Source of the DNA: Clostridiales bacterium
GTDB taxonomy: Bacteria > Bacillota > Clostridia > Oscillospirales > Oscillospiraceae
Length of the DNA stretch: 64,000 nt
Direction: 5' to 3'
Assembly: GCA_022786995.1 (NCBI GenBank)
Contig: JALFUW010000047.1
Span: 1-64,000, forward strand
The notes under the pieces are model-generated. The model did not search any database. It was not told where the DNA came from and saw only the letters and a program-made list of their open reading frames with translations. Position 1 is the first letter of the stretch. Each line of letters opens with the position of its first letter. Positions 33,751-42,173 of the stretch are shown one piece after another. A program made the translations under genes and the position numbers.

Positions 33751-34517
33751 CCGCAGGTATGGCTGCCGCAGCCGTGGGAGCCGCAAGTATGGCCTTCCCC
33801 GTGATGGTCGTGGTGATCGCACCGAACCGCGGGGTTATAGTCCAGTTTCCCTTCCGCCAGGGCCTGAGCCGCCCCGTCCGCGCTGCCGGACACGCCACCG
33901 TACAGCTTGATGCCTGCCTCGGCAAGAGCCATCTGAGCGCCGCCGCCGATGCCGCCGCAGATCAGGGCGTCCACCTTCATCACATTCAGCAGTCCCGCCA
34001 GAGCGCCGTGACCGCTGCCGTTGGTATCCACAATCTCAGAAGCAAGAATCTTTCCGTCCTGAATATCGTAGACCTTAAACTGAGCCGTATGGCCGAAATG
34101 CTGGAAGATTTCGCCATTTTCGTAAGTGACTGCAACACGCATGGTGTTTTCTCCTTTCGGTTTCTCGTAGATTTGACAGATTGTCCGCTTATAGCAGGCG
34201 CGGCCTGCGCACATTCCTTCCCGTCCGGCGCACAGCTCGTAGTCTCCCCCCGCAATTCGCAGGGGAAGTCCTTCCACCAGCACATCCGCCAGTTTTTTCC
34301 GGGCGCTGGCGTAGATCTGCTGCACCGTGGTGCGGGCCACCTGCATGATCTCCCCACAGACCTCCTGAGACAGGCCCTCTTTGTCGATGAGCCGGATGGT
34401 CTCGTACTCCTCCACCGTCAGGGTCACCGGCTGAGCAGTCTCAAGCAGATTCTCCGGGGCGAAATGGAGGGTCTGGGGAAATTCGCAGACCCGTCTGCAC
34501 TTTTTGGGTCGTGGCAT
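33747..34517 (-). CDS. DUF134 HTH regulator fused to NifX/dinitrogenase iron-molybdenum cofactor domain
   Basis: A 256-residue fusion. Residues 1-105 are a DUF134 helix-turn-helix (MPRPKKCRRV, EEYETIRLIDKEGLSQEVCGEIM). Residues 126-225 are a NifX/NifB-type cofactor-binding domain (MRVAVTYENGEIFQHFGHTAQF, ICGGIGGGAQMALAEAGI). The tail is rich in His, Cys and Gly and looks metal-binding. An internal ATG at 34142 (Met126) has a perfect AAAGGAG site 8 bases upstream, so a NifX-only product is likely as well. The family handles Fe-S or Mo-Fe clusters. The stop codon is part of the MITE at 33582. Confidence 0.85.
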   Translation of the reverse strand: MPRPKKCRRVCEFPQTLHFAPENLLETAQPVTLTVEEYETIRLIDKEGLSQEVCGEIMQVARTTVQQIYASARKKLADVLVEGLPLRIAGGDYELCAGREGMCAGRACYKRTICQIYEKPKGENTMRVAVTYENGEIFQHFGHTAQFKVYDIQDGKILASEIVDTNGSGHGALAGLLNVMKVDALICGGIGGGAQMALAEAGIKLYGGVSGSADGAAQALAEGKLDYNPAVRCDHHDHHGEGHTCGSHGCGSHTCG

Positions 34518-34541
34518 TTACAGCGCCTCCTCGTCAAATAT

Positions 34542-34570
34542 AGGATACCACTGTTTTTGACATATGTCAA
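34542..34570 (-). promoter_or_regulatory. Promoter with a palindromic operator for the DUF134-NifX gene
   Basis: On the minus strand TTGACA (34565-34570), 17-base spacer, TATCCT (34542-34547). A perfect 14-bp palindrome, TTGACATATGTCAA, covers 34557-34570, that is the -35 box and half of the spacer. A dimeric regulator bound here would block the promoter; the HTH protein it drives is a natural candidate for autoregulation. Confidence 0.6.
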
Positions 34571-34573
34571 TAA

Positions 34574-35113
34574 CTATAATCGTCCAATCAGCCCGCCGCC
34601 GTGTTCCTTCAGCCAGCGGCGGCTCTCCCGATAACCGGGCAGCACCCGCTCCACCTCCGTCCAGAACCGGGCCGAATGGTTCATTTCCTTTCGGTGGCAC
34701 AGCTCATGCACCACCACATACTCCATCACGTCGTCGGGAGTCAGCATCAGCAGGCAGTTGAAGTTCAGGTTTCCCTGGGCAGAGCAGCTGCCCCATCGGG
34801 TGCGCTGAGCCCGGATGGTGATGCGTCCATAATCCACCCCCACCAGCGGTGCAAAATGGGCCACGATCTCCGGCAGAACTTCCCTGGCGTGCCGGGCAAG
34901 CTTCCCCAGCTCGGCATCTGTCAGCTTCGGCTGAAGCTCCGGCAGTTTTGCCAGGTGATCTTCCACCCAGCCCCGCTTTTCTTCCAGAAAGCGTTCAATA
35001 TCCCGCTTGGGCATCCGATTGGGCGCCCGGACCACCACTTCTCCGCCGGGCAAAAGCTGGATGGAAAGGGTCTTCCGGGCGCTGCGAATGATCGTATATT
35101 CCATCTTTTCCAT
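34574..35113 (-). CDS. YgjP/DUF45-family metallopeptidase-like protein
   Basis: A 179-residue protein of the YgjP/M48-like DUF45 family. The zinc site VVHELCHRKEMNHSARFW gives HELCH and a downstream His; TRWGSCSAQGNLNFN is the other family signature. All ligands are present. The function is not known. The ATG at 35113 is the first start after the xpt terminator; no strong ribosome site precedes it because the T run of that terminator ends there, so it may be poorly or leaderlessly translated. Confidence 0.83.
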   Translation of the reverse strand: MEKMEYTIIRSARKTLSIQLLPGGEVVVRAPNRMPKRDIERFLEEKRGWVEDHLAKLPELQPKLTDAELGKLARHAREVLPEIVAHFAPLVGVDYGRITIRAQRTRWGSCSAQGNLNFNCLLMLTPDDVMEYVVVHELCHRKEMNHSARFWTEVERVLPGYRESRRWLKEHGGGLIGRL

Positions 35114-35114
35114 A

Positions 35115-35150
35115 GAAAAAACCAATCCCCCGGTGGACAGCACCGGGGGA
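35115..35150 (-). terminator. Terminator of xpt
   Basis: On the minus strand TCCCCCGGTG pairs with CACCGGGGGA, followed by TTGGTTTTTT. It ends next to the ATG of the downstream peptidase gene. Confidence 0.85.
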
Positions 35151-35157
35151 CAATTCA

Positions 35158-35739
35158 TTACTGTTCCCGGAAGGTAATCGTCCCGGTCTCCGGGTCCATG
35201 GCATCCACGATGGCCAGAGATTCCAGCCGGTAGCCCAGATTGCGGATGACCCTGCCGCCGATCTGGAAGCCTTTCTCGATGACAATGCCCAGACCCTCCA
35301 CCGAAGCGCCAGCCTCCTCCGCAATGGAGATGAGACCCTGCAGGGCACAACCGTTGGCCAGGAAATCATCGATAATCAGCAGATGATCCTCAGAACCCAG
35401 GAACTTCTTGGACACGATGATCTGATTCTTATTCTTATGGGTGAAGGACTCCACCTCGGCAATGTACATCTCGCCTTCGATATTGATGGACTTGGACTTC
35501 TTGGCAAACACCATGGGCACGCCGAACTCCTTTGCCACAAAGCAGGCGATGCCGATGCCGGAGGCCTCAATGGTCAGCACCTTGGTGATGGGCTGATCGG
35601 CAAACCGGCGGTGAAATTCCCGGCCGATCTCCTCCATCAGGGCAATATCCATCTGGTGATTCAAAAAGCTATCCACCTTCAGCACATTGCCGGGTTTTAC
35701 GATTCCGTCTTTCGCGATTCTCTTCTCCAAAAAGTTCAT
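35158..35739 (-). CDS. xpt: Xanthine phosphoribosyltransferase
   Basis: A 193-residue type I phosphoribosyltransferase. It makes XMP from xanthine and PRPP for purine salvage. Xpt-specific blocks are NFLEKRIAKDGIV at the start, VLTIEASGIGIACFVA, FAKKSKSINIEGEMY and the PRPP loop LLIIDDFLANGCALQGLI. The ATG at 35739 has GGGAGGTG 8 bases upstream, better than the GTG at 35748. It is divergent from a xanthine/uracil-type permease, its natural partner. I looked for a purine riboswitch in the 130-bp intergenic region and saw none. Confidence 0.94.
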   Translation of the reverse strand: MNFLEKRIAKDGIVKPGNVLKVDSFLNHQMDIALMEEIGREFHRRFADQPITKVLTIEASGIGIACFVAKEFGVPMVFAKKSKSINIEGEMYIAEVESFTHKNKNQIIVSKKFLGSEDHLLIIDDFLANGCALQGLISIAEEAGASVEGLGIVIEKGFQIGGRVIRNLGYRLESLAIVDAMDPETGTITFREQ

Positions 35740-35768
35740 TGCGAACACCTCCCAAAAGCCTGAGACGT

Positions 35769-35797
35769 ATTATAGCACACTCCTGTCAAATTGTCAG
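35769..35797 (-). promoter_or_regulatory. Promoter of xpt
   Basis: On the minus strand CTGACA (35792-35797), 17-base spacer, TATAAT (35769-35774), 30 bases upstream of the ATG. The leader is too short for a purine riboswitch. Confidence 0.7.
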
Positions 35798-35839
35798 TTG
35801 TTTTCTCGAAAAAAGTCGAACATTCTGCATTTTCGGCAA

Positions 35840-35869
35840 TTTACACATGGCCCCCCGGAATGGTATACT
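35840..35869 (+). promoter_or_regulatory. Promoter of the nucleobase permease gene
   Basis: TTTACA (35840-35845), 18-base spacer, TATACT (35864-35869), 31 bases before the ATG at 35900. Confidence 0.65.
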
Positions 35870-35899
35870 GTTAAAAGTTATTGAAAGAGAGGTTTCTGC

Positions 35900-37303
35900 A
35901 TGAAAACATCCTACCGTCTGTCCGAGGCTGCCTTCCAGCTGGACGGAAAAATGCCCCTGAAGCAGGCCATCCCCTTAGGGCTGCAGCATGTGCTTGCCAT
36001 GTTCGTGGGCAACCTGACCCCCTTGCTCATCATCACCGGCGCCTGCGGCCTGTCCGGCGGGGAATTCGCGGGCCTGCAGCTGCACCTGCTGCAGAACGCC
36101 ATGCTGGTGGCGGGCATCGTCACCTTAGTTCAGCTGTTCTCCATCGGTCCCATCGGCGGCAAGGTTCCCATCATCATGGGCACCTCCTCCGGCTTCATCG
36201 GAGTCTTCAACAGCGTTGCCGCCACCATGGGCGGCGGTGTGATCGCCTACGGCGCCATCATGGGCGCTTCCATCATCGGCGGATTGTTTGAGGGTGTGCT
36301 GGGCTTTTTCCTGAAACCTCTGCGGAAGTTCTTCCCTGCCGTGGTCACCGGCACTGTGGTGCTGTCCATCGGTCTGAGCCTGATCAGCGTGGGCATCAAC
36401 TCCTTCGGCGGCGGCAACGCTGCCAAAGACTTCGGCTCCATGGAAAATCTGCTGCTGGCCCTGTTCGTGCTGGTGATGATTCTGGTGTTCAAGCACGGCA
36501 CGAAGGGCTTTACCAGTTCGTCCTCTATCCTGCTTGGCATCATCTGCGGCTACGCCGCCGCCTTTATTATGGGCTTTGTCCTTCCCACCACCGGCGTCAC
36601 CGCCGAGGGCGTGGCGTACACCAAGGCCTGGGTGCTCAACTGGGGAAAAGTTGCAAACGCCGCCTGGTTTGAGATTCCCAAGCTGATGCCGGTGAAGCCC
36701 GTGTTTGACCTGCGGGCCATCGCGCCGGTGCTCATCATGTTCGTGGTCACCGCCGTGGAGACCGTGGGCGACATTTCAGGCGTGATGGAAGGCGGCCTGA
36801 ACCGGGAAGCCACCGACAGGGAGCTGTCCGGCGGCGTCATCTGTGATGGGCTGGGTTCTTCCTTTGCCGCCCTGTTCGGCGTACTGCCCAACACCTCCTT
36901 CAGCCAGAACGTGGGTCTTGTGGCCATGACCAAGGTGGTCAACCGCATGGCCCTCGCCACCGGCGCGGTGTTTCTGATCCTGTGCGGCCTGTGCCCCAAG
37001 CTGGGCGCCCTGGTGTCCATCATGCCCCAGTCCGTGCTGGGCGGCGCGGCGGTGATGATGTTTTCCTCCATCGTCATCAGCGGTATTCAGCTGATCACCA
37101 AGGAGCCGCTGACCGCCCGGAACCTGTCCATAGTCTCCGTGGCTCTGGGCGTAGGCTACGGCATGGGTGCCAACGCGGGTATTCTTTCTCAGGCGCCCGA
37201 AGCGGTGCGGCTGATCTTCGGTGGCTCCGGCATCGTTCCTGCTGCCATGGTGGCGATTCTGCTGAACATTCTGCTGCCCAAAGAAAAAGCGGCGCAGTTA
37301 TGA
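35900..37303 (+). CDS. NCS2-family xanthine/uracil permease
   Basis: A 467-residue membrane protein with about fourteen helices, of the nucleobase:cation symporter-2 family. Motifs include PLGLQHVLAMFVGNLTP at the start (helix 1 with the QH pair), the signature region FSQNVGLVAMTKVVNR and VTAVETVGDISG with the conserved Glu. The adjoining xpt gene makes xanthine the likeliest substrate (PbuX role). Ribosome site GAGAGG. The last gene on the + strand before a cluster of palindromic repeats. Confidence 0.9.
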   Translation: MKTSYRLSEAAFQLDGKMPLKQAIPLGLQHVLAMFVGNLTPLLIITGACGLSGGEFAGLQLHLLQNAMLVAGIVTLVQLFSIGPIGGKVPIIMGTSSGFIGVFNSVAATMGGGVIAYGAIMGASIIGGLFEGVLGFFLKPLRKFFPAVVTGTVVLSIGLSLISVGINSFGGGNAAKDFGSMENLLLALFVLVMILVFKHGTKGFTSSSSILLGIICGYAAAFIMGFVLPTTGVTAEGVAYTKAWVLNWGKVANAAWFEIPKLMPVKPVFDLRAIAPVLIMFVVTAVETVGDISGVMEGGLNREATDRELSGGVICDGLGSSFAALFGVLPNTSFSQNVGLVAMTKVVNRMALATGAVFLILCGLCPKLGALVSIMPQSVLGGAAVMMFSSIVISGIQLITKEPLTARNLSIVSVALGVGYGMGANAGILSQAPEAVRLIFGGSGIVPAAMVAILLNILLPKEKAAQL

Positions 37304-37318
37304 CCGCTCCGCTAACCC

Positions 37319-37470
37319 CGTAGGGGGCGATGCACACATCGCCCCTTTCGGCACCCGCCTCGACAGCGCTTCGCGATGGGCCGATGTGGGCATCGGCCCC
37401 TACGGTGAGACTGTCAAAAAACCATGTCATTGCGAACCAGCGCGCACGCTGGTGTGACAATCCGTTCGAT
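37319..37470. repeat. Two palindromic intergenic repeats side by side
   Basis: At 37319-37405 an element opens GTAGGGGGCGATG and closes CATCGGCCCCTACGG, with internal GATGTG/CACATC hairpins. From about 37422 a second type begins CATGTCATTGCGAACCAG and contains GCGCGC and the ACCAGCG.../CGCTGGT hairpin; it matches half of the element at 50336. No gene is present between 37304 and 37500. Confidence 0.7.
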
Positions 37471-37500
37471 TTTGATTTGCCGCGGGTCGCGCCACAGCCC

Positions 37501-38409
37501 CTACGGTGCCAAAAAATCCGACAATTCCCGCAATGTCTCCCGCGTATCCACATCCATGAGTTCATACGGATCCCGAACGGGGTGCAGCCGCACCCGTTCG
37601 GGATATTTTCTTGCCAGAAATCCACCGCCCTTGCCTTCGGGCAAGGTGAGAAGCTCCGAAAACGCCCACTTGGGAAACAAAATCGGCGCGCCGGGCTGGT
37701 CTTCGAAAGAAGGTCGCCAGATGCAGTCAGATTCCCTTTTCCACCCATTGATCAGCGCTTCTATGGTTTCCTTTTTCAGCAGGGGCTGGTCACCGGGGCA
37801 GAACATGCAGCCGTCCACCTCCCCCACCGCTTCCAGGCCAAGGCGTACGGTGTCGTTACGGTTCGGCAGGTTGTGGAGCACTACCTCAACATTGCGCGCC
37901 CGACAATACGCCGCAACGGCCTCATGCCGGGTCACCACCACCCGGCGGTCAAAGCTGTCATCGGTTGCCGCCAGGATCCGGGCAATCATGGGCTGTCCCC
38001 CAAATTCCGCCATCAGCTTATTGCCGCCGAACCGTTTTCCAAGCCCGGAAGCCATGATCACGCAGCCCATGGTTTTTCCCGGGAAATAGTTCGCGTAGAG
38101 TTCCCGGTTGGCCTGAACGCAGGCGTCCCGGTAAGCTTCGTATTTATGGAGAAACTCCCGGCCTTCAGGGGTCAGGGTGCTGCCGCCGCCGTCTTTCCCG
38201 CCCACGCTGCGCTGGGTCAGGGGAAAGCCCAGAGCTTCCTCCGCCTGCTTTACCAGCTTCAGGGCCTTGCTGTAGGCCATCTCCATGGATGCCGCGGCAC
38301 AGCGCAGAGAACCTGTCTGCTCCACCTGTTCCAGCAGGCGGCAGGGGCCTTCTCCAAAAAATTTTTCTCCATTTTCGTCAAAAAGCTGGATTTTTGTCAC
38401 TGGTTTCAT
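37501..38409 (-). CDS. ModE-type HTH fused to MocA-like molybdenum cofactor cytidylyltransferase
   Basis: A 302-residue fusion. Residues 1-100 form a ModE-type winged helix (GEGPCRLLEQVEQTGSLRCAAASMEMAYSKALKLVKQAE, in fragments). Residues about 110-302 are a MobA/MocA-type nucleotidyltransferase with MASGLGKRFGGNKLMAEFGG and FCPGDQPLL. MocA attaches CMP to molybdopterin for xanthine-dehydrogenase-type enzymes, which this genome carries at 57.7-61.3 kb. The ATG at 38409 has AAGGAA upstream. A regulator joined to the enzyme could couple cofactor maturation to gene control. Confidence 0.85.
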   Translation of the reverse strand: MKPVTKIQLFDENGEKFFGEGPCRLLEQVEQTGSLRCAAASMEMAYSKALKLVKQAEEALGFPLTQRSVGGKDGGGSTLTPEGREFLHKYEAYRDACVQANRELYANYFPGKTMGCVIMASGLGKRFGGNKLMAEFGGQPMIARILAATDDSFDRRVVVTRHEAVAAYCRARNVEVVLHNLPNRNDTVRLGLEAVGEVDGCMFCPGDQPLLKKETIEALINGWKRESDCIWRPSFEDQPGAPILFPKWAFSELLTLPEGKGGGFLARKYPERVRLHPVRDPYELMDVDTRETLRELSDFLAP

Positions 38410-38521
38410 TCTGTTTCCTTGTATCATATTGTTCGATTAATGGAGAATATCGTTGCCTGCGGTGGGGAAGGGGCAATCCGTTCTCCTGTTTGGGAAATGC
38501 GTCATCTGCGCGGAAAAAGAG

Positions 38522-38552
38522 AAATGGACGGCAGAAGCACCGCCGTCCATTT
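38522..38552 (-). terminator. Terminator of the TRAP permease gene
   Basis: AAATGGACGGC pairs with GCCGTCCATTT with a short loop; on the minus strand CTCTTTTTCC follows. It begins 4 bases after the permease stop. Confidence 0.8.
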
Positions 38553-38555
38553 CTG

Positions 38556-40502
38556 TTATTCCATGACGGGAAGCGCCTTTTTCGCGGCGGCAAACTGTGC
38601 GACGCACACAAAGCCAACCAGCGCAACGCCAACGATGTCTGTGGTCACACCAGGGAAAATCAGCATCAGGCCACCGACACAGCAGGCGACCCGCGCATAC
38701 CACGTCATATAGGTCTTGAGGTAGCCCTCCAACGCGGCGGACACGCCGAAAATACCCACAAGAGAGGTCACGCAGATCAGAATGACCTCCGCAGCCGTGG
38801 TATCGATTAGCAGCATGGCGGGATTCAAGGCGAAGACGTAGGGCACGATAAACGCCGCGATCGCCAGCTTGGTGGAGGTCAGAGCGGTCTTCATGGGGTT
38901 GGCCTGAGCAATGGCCGCGCCTGCATAGGCGGCAAGGGCAACTGGCGGCGTCAGATCGGCGACGATGCCGAAGTAGAACACGAAGAAGTGAGCAGCAATG
39001 GCAGGAACGCCCATCCGAATCAGGATTGGGGCGCAGGTCGCCGCCATGATGCAGTAGTTGGCGGTGGTAGGAACGCCCATGCCCAGCACGATGCAGCACA
39101 GCATGGTCAGGAACAGGGCGATGAACACCTGATTGCCTGCCAACGCCACGATGCCGTTGATCATCATATTGGCAAGGCCGGTCATGGTGATGGTTCCGGC
39201 AATGATACCGGCAATGCCGCAGGCTGCCGCCACGGTGATGGTACCCTGACCGCCGGCAGCCAGCGACTCCAGCAGCCGCATGGGGGTGGGGCGGTGATCC
39301 TTGTTGAAGATGGATACGAAAATCGCGGCCACGATGGCAATGGCGGCGGCATACTGAATGCTCCTGGTGCTGCTGCTGACCAGATAAATCAGGAGCGCCA
39401 GCGGCAGCAGCAGATACACCTGTTTCAGCAGGGGCCGCAGCTTGGGCAGCTCATCCCTGCGCAGACCCCGCAGGCCGGATTTCCTGGCTTCCAGATGCAC
39501 CGCGATAAAAATACCGGCAAAGTAGAGCACCGCAGGGAGAATTGCTTTCAGAACGATCTGGCTGTAGGGAAGCTGGACGTAGTCCGCCATCAGGAAGGCG
39601 GCAGCGCCCATGATGGGGGGCATGATCTGACCGCCGGTGGAGGCAGAGGCCTCTGCCGCAGCAGCAAATTCCGGCTTGTAGCCGGTCTTCTTCATCAGCG
39701 GGATGGTGACGGAGCCGGAGCCGACCGTGTTGGCAACGGAGGAGCCGGACACCATGCCCTCCATGGCGCTGACCACGACAGCCACCTTGGCAGGGCCGCC
39801 GGACATCCAGCCCACCGCCGCGTTGGAGATGTTGATAAAGAAATCAGCAATGCCGGTGCGCTCCAGAAATGCGCCGAAAATGATAAAGACCACAATGAAC
39901 TTAGAGCACACGTTGATGGGTGTGGAGAGAATACCCTCCTTGCTGTAGAACAGGAAGCGCACGATGTAGTTAAGCTTACCCCACAGGGTCGGGTTGCTCA
40001 GACCCGCGATCAGGGCGTAGGCAAGGAAGCATCCGGCAACGATCAAAATAGGCAGTCCCACGCTCCGGCGGCAGACCTCTGCCAGCGCCAGAATGCCGAT
40101 GATGCCGATGACAATCTGGTAGGGCGCAAACCGGGTGCCCTGCTGGATGATGGCCACGGCGTTGAAGGAGAAATACAGAAATGCCGCCGTACCCAGCACC
40201 ATGGCGATGATGTCATACCAGGGAATGTGATTGGTCTTGTGGCCGGACTTTTTCGCCGGGAACACCAGAAAGCCCAAAAACACAATCCAGGCCACAAAGG
40301 TGGTCAGTCGCAGCTCTTCCAGCCAGCTGGCAAACAGGGTGACATACAGACAGAACAGGGAAAACGCCGCCAGCACGCAGTTCACCGCGATACGGGGCTT
40401 TCCCTCCCAGATCCGAACGTTGGATTCCTGGTCGAATTTCTTCATGACCGCTTCTAAGTCCATAGGTTCTTCCGGCTTGGTTTTTTTCTTGAATAATGCC
40501 AT
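38556..40502 (-). CDS. TAXI-type TRAP transporter fused permease (DctQM)
   Basis: A 648-residue membrane protein joining the small (DctQ-like) and large (DctM-like) TRAP permease subunits. About 16-18 helices. Typical large-subunit motifs are GAFLERTGIADFFINIS, GSSVANTVGSGSVTIPLMKKTGY and GMGVPTTANYCIMA. TRAP transporters use an ion gradient and a binding protein; the fused form normally works with TAXI-type binding proteins, as in the gene 340 bases upstream. Substrate probably a dicarboxylate or amino acid. AAGGAG site before ATG. Confidence 0.93.
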   Translation of the reverse strand: MALFKKKTKPEEPMDLEAVMKKFDQESNVRIWEGKPRIAVNCVLAAFSLFCLYVTLFASWLEELRLTTFVAWIVFLGFLVFPAKKSGHKTNHIPWYDIIAMVLGTAAFLYFSFNAVAIIQQGTRFAPYQIVIGIIGILALAEVCRRSVGLPILIVAGCFLAYALIAGLSNPTLWGKLNYIVRFLFYSKEGILSTPINVCSKFIVVFIIFGAFLERTGIADFFINISNAAVGWMSGGPAKVAVVVSAMEGMVSGSSVANTVGSGSVTIPLMKKTGYKPEFAAAAEASASTGGQIMPPIMGAAAFLMADYVQLPYSQIVLKAILPAVLYFAGIFIAVHLEARKSGLRGLRRDELPKLRPLLKQVYLLLPLALLIYLVSSSTRSIQYAAAIAIVAAIFVSIFNKDHRPTPMRLLESLAAGGQGTITVAAACGIAGIIAGTITMTGLANMMINGIVALAGNQVFIALFLTMLCCIVLGMGVPTTANYCIMAATCAPILIRMGVPAIAAHFFVFYFGIVADLTPPVALAAYAGAAIAQANPMKTALTSTKLAIAAFIVPYVFALNPAMLLIDTTAAEVILICVTSLVGIFGVSAALEGYLKTYMTWYARVACCVGGLMLIFPGVTTDIVGVALVGFVCVAQFAAAKKALPVME

Positions 40503-40841
40503 TTATTGATCTCCTTCCCGATTTTACCAGACGCAGGCTGCCACACCGCGCCGTGATTTTCTGTTTGTCCAAAAAGCGATAAAATGGAATTTGGCGATTT
40601 CTTGGCTCCCCCTCTGGGGGAGCTGTCAGCGAAGCTGACTGAGAGGGCCCTCTCCACCCCCTGCGGGGGCACCTCTCCCAAAGGGAGAGGCAAGTGTGGC
40701 TGTCTGACAAATTCCAATTTACGCGTCTACAGGGCTGGGGAAAGGCTCCCCCACTGCGCGGGGGCTTTTCCTCCACCCTGCAGAATTTACGAATTGGCTG
40801 CGGCGAATTGCTCGCCGCAGCCAGTACTGCGCTTGACAGGA
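40503..40841. other. Intergenic region between TRAP genes, no gene
   Basis: It holds a palindromic repeat (40601-40694), a GC-rich hairpin near 40738-40775 and a hairpin (GGCTGCGGCGA/TCGCCGCAGCC, 40796-40822) that probably ends the binding-protein transcript on the minus strand while letting some read into the permease gene. Confidence 0.6.
40601..40694. repeat. CTTGGCTCCCC palindromic repeat, copy 1
   Basis: A 94-bp element beginning CTTGGCTCCCCCTCTGGGGG, then AGCTGTCAGCGAAGCTGACTGA, and ending GGGAGAGGCAAG. It is built of three adjacent hairpins. Two more copies lie at 43171-43269 and 51742-51853. Confidence 0.85.
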
Positions 40842-41813
40842 TTACTTGGTTTCCACGGTCACGCCCTTCTCGGCGTAGTACTTGGCGGCGCCGGCGTGGA
40901 AGGGGGCGGACATGCCGGAGGTGGCGTTCTCAACGCTCAGTTCCTTGCCCTTGCCGTTCTCGGCGGCGATGGCGTCCACGTTGTCGAAAATGGCCTTGGT
41001 CAGGTTGTACACATCATCGTCGCTGGCGGAGGCGGAAACAATCAGGGTAGCCTTAACGGTGACGGTGGTCACATCCGCATCCTGACCCTTGTAGGTACCG
41101 GCAGGAATGCTGTAGCTGGTGTAGAAGGGGCAGTCAGCCATCAGCTTGTCGGCAACCGCGCCGTCGATGGGCACGAGGTAAGCGTCGTTGGTGGTGCACA
41201 GCTCGGTGATGGCGGCGGTGGGAGCGCCGGCCACGATGAAGGCGGCATCGATCTTACCGTCCTTCAGAGCGTCGGTGGAGTCGGCAAAGCTCTGGTACTG
41301 GGGCTTGATGTCCGCCTCGGTCAGACCGGCGGCGCCCAGAACGTCCATTGCGTTAAAATAGGTGCCGGAGCCGGGGGCGCCGATGGAGACGCTCTTGCCA
41401 GCCAGGTCGGCAACGGACTTGACGTTGGGATCCATGGTGATCAGCTGAACGGCCTCAGCGTACAGGCCGCCCACCACACGGAAGGAGTTGATGGCGCCGT
41501 TGCTCTCAAAGGAGCGGGAGCCTGCCCAAGCGTAAGCCATAACATCGGACTGCACGGTGCCCAGCTGGTAGTCGCCGGAGTCGATGGATTCAATATTAGC
41601 CTTGGAACCGTCGGTAGAAACCACGTTTACCTCGATGCCTGCCTTATTCTGGATGTACTGACCGAGCACACCGCCGAAGGCGTAGTAGGTGCCGGCAGTG
41701 CCGCCGGTGCCCATGGTCATCTTGGTCGCGGACTTGCCGCCGCCGCAGGCTGCCAGAAGAGTCACTACCATGATAGCTGCCAGAACGATGGAGAGAACCT
41801 TCTTCATTTTCAT
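40842..41813 (-). CDS. TAXI-family TRAP transporter solute-binding lipoprotein
   Basis: A 323-residue lipoprotein. The signal ends VVTLLAACGGG (lipobox Cys). The mature part starts with the TAXI hallmark MGTGGTAGTYYAFGG and includes VVSTDGSKANI, GSYFNAMDVLGAAG-like GSGTYFNAMDVLG and a C-terminal HAGAAKYYAEKG. It captures the substrate for the fused TRAP permease. The ATG at 41813 is chosen for AGGAGG 8 bases upstream; the longer frame from 41978 runs through the promoter. Confidence 0.93.
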   Translation of the reverse strand: MKMKKVLSIVLAAIMVVTLLAACGGGKSATKMTMGTGGTAGTYYAFGGVLGQYIQNKAGIEVNVVSTDGSKANIESIDSGDYQLGTVQSDVMAYAWAGSRSFESNGAINSFRVVGGLYAEAVQLITMDPNVKSVADLAGKSVSIGAPGSGTYFNAMDVLGAAGLTEADIKPQYQSFADSTDALKDGKIDAAFIVAGAPTAAITELCTTNDAYLVPIDGAVADKLMADCPFYTSYSIPAGTYKGQDADVTTVTVKATLIVSASASDDDVYNLTKAIFDNVDAIAAENGKGKELSVENATSGMSAPFHAGAAKYYAEKGVTVETK

Positions 41814-41862
41814 TTTCTTTTCCTCCTTGTGTTCTCCGTTTTGCGGAGTGAGTGATAGCTGC

Positions 41863-41890
41863 ATTATATCATTGTTTTGCAATTTTGCAA
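41863..41890 (-). promoter_or_regulatory. Promoter of the TAXI-TRAP genes
   Basis: On the minus strand TTGCAA (41885-41890), 16-base spacer, TATAAT (41863-41868). TTGCAA occurs twice in tandem here. A small CTCCG...CGGAG hairpin lies in the leader (about 41834-41847). Confidence 0.65.
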
Positions 41891-42173
41891 GAACAAAATT
41901 GCATGAGACCATGGGAGACCCCCATTTTTGCAAGGGATTCCACGGATTCTCTGCGATTTTTGAAGGGTAATTATGCAAAATCCAGGTCTGGAATCTAATG
42001 GAAGCAGCCTGACTTTGTGCAATGTTACCAGCGTCTTGGCATCTTCACCCCGGGTTTTACTGCATTCCTCCAAAATGTTCCCCTGCGGCGGAAAAACGTG
42101 TTTTCACCGCGGATAGATCCGTAAAAACGCCCATTTTGCGTACTGCCTGTTCGTCACCGAAGGCACAGTTTTC

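Noticed and set aside
35740-35899. Purine riboswitch upstream of xpt
   Set aside because: The leader from the promoter at 35769 is only about 25-30 bases, and no aptamer-like three-way junction is visible.
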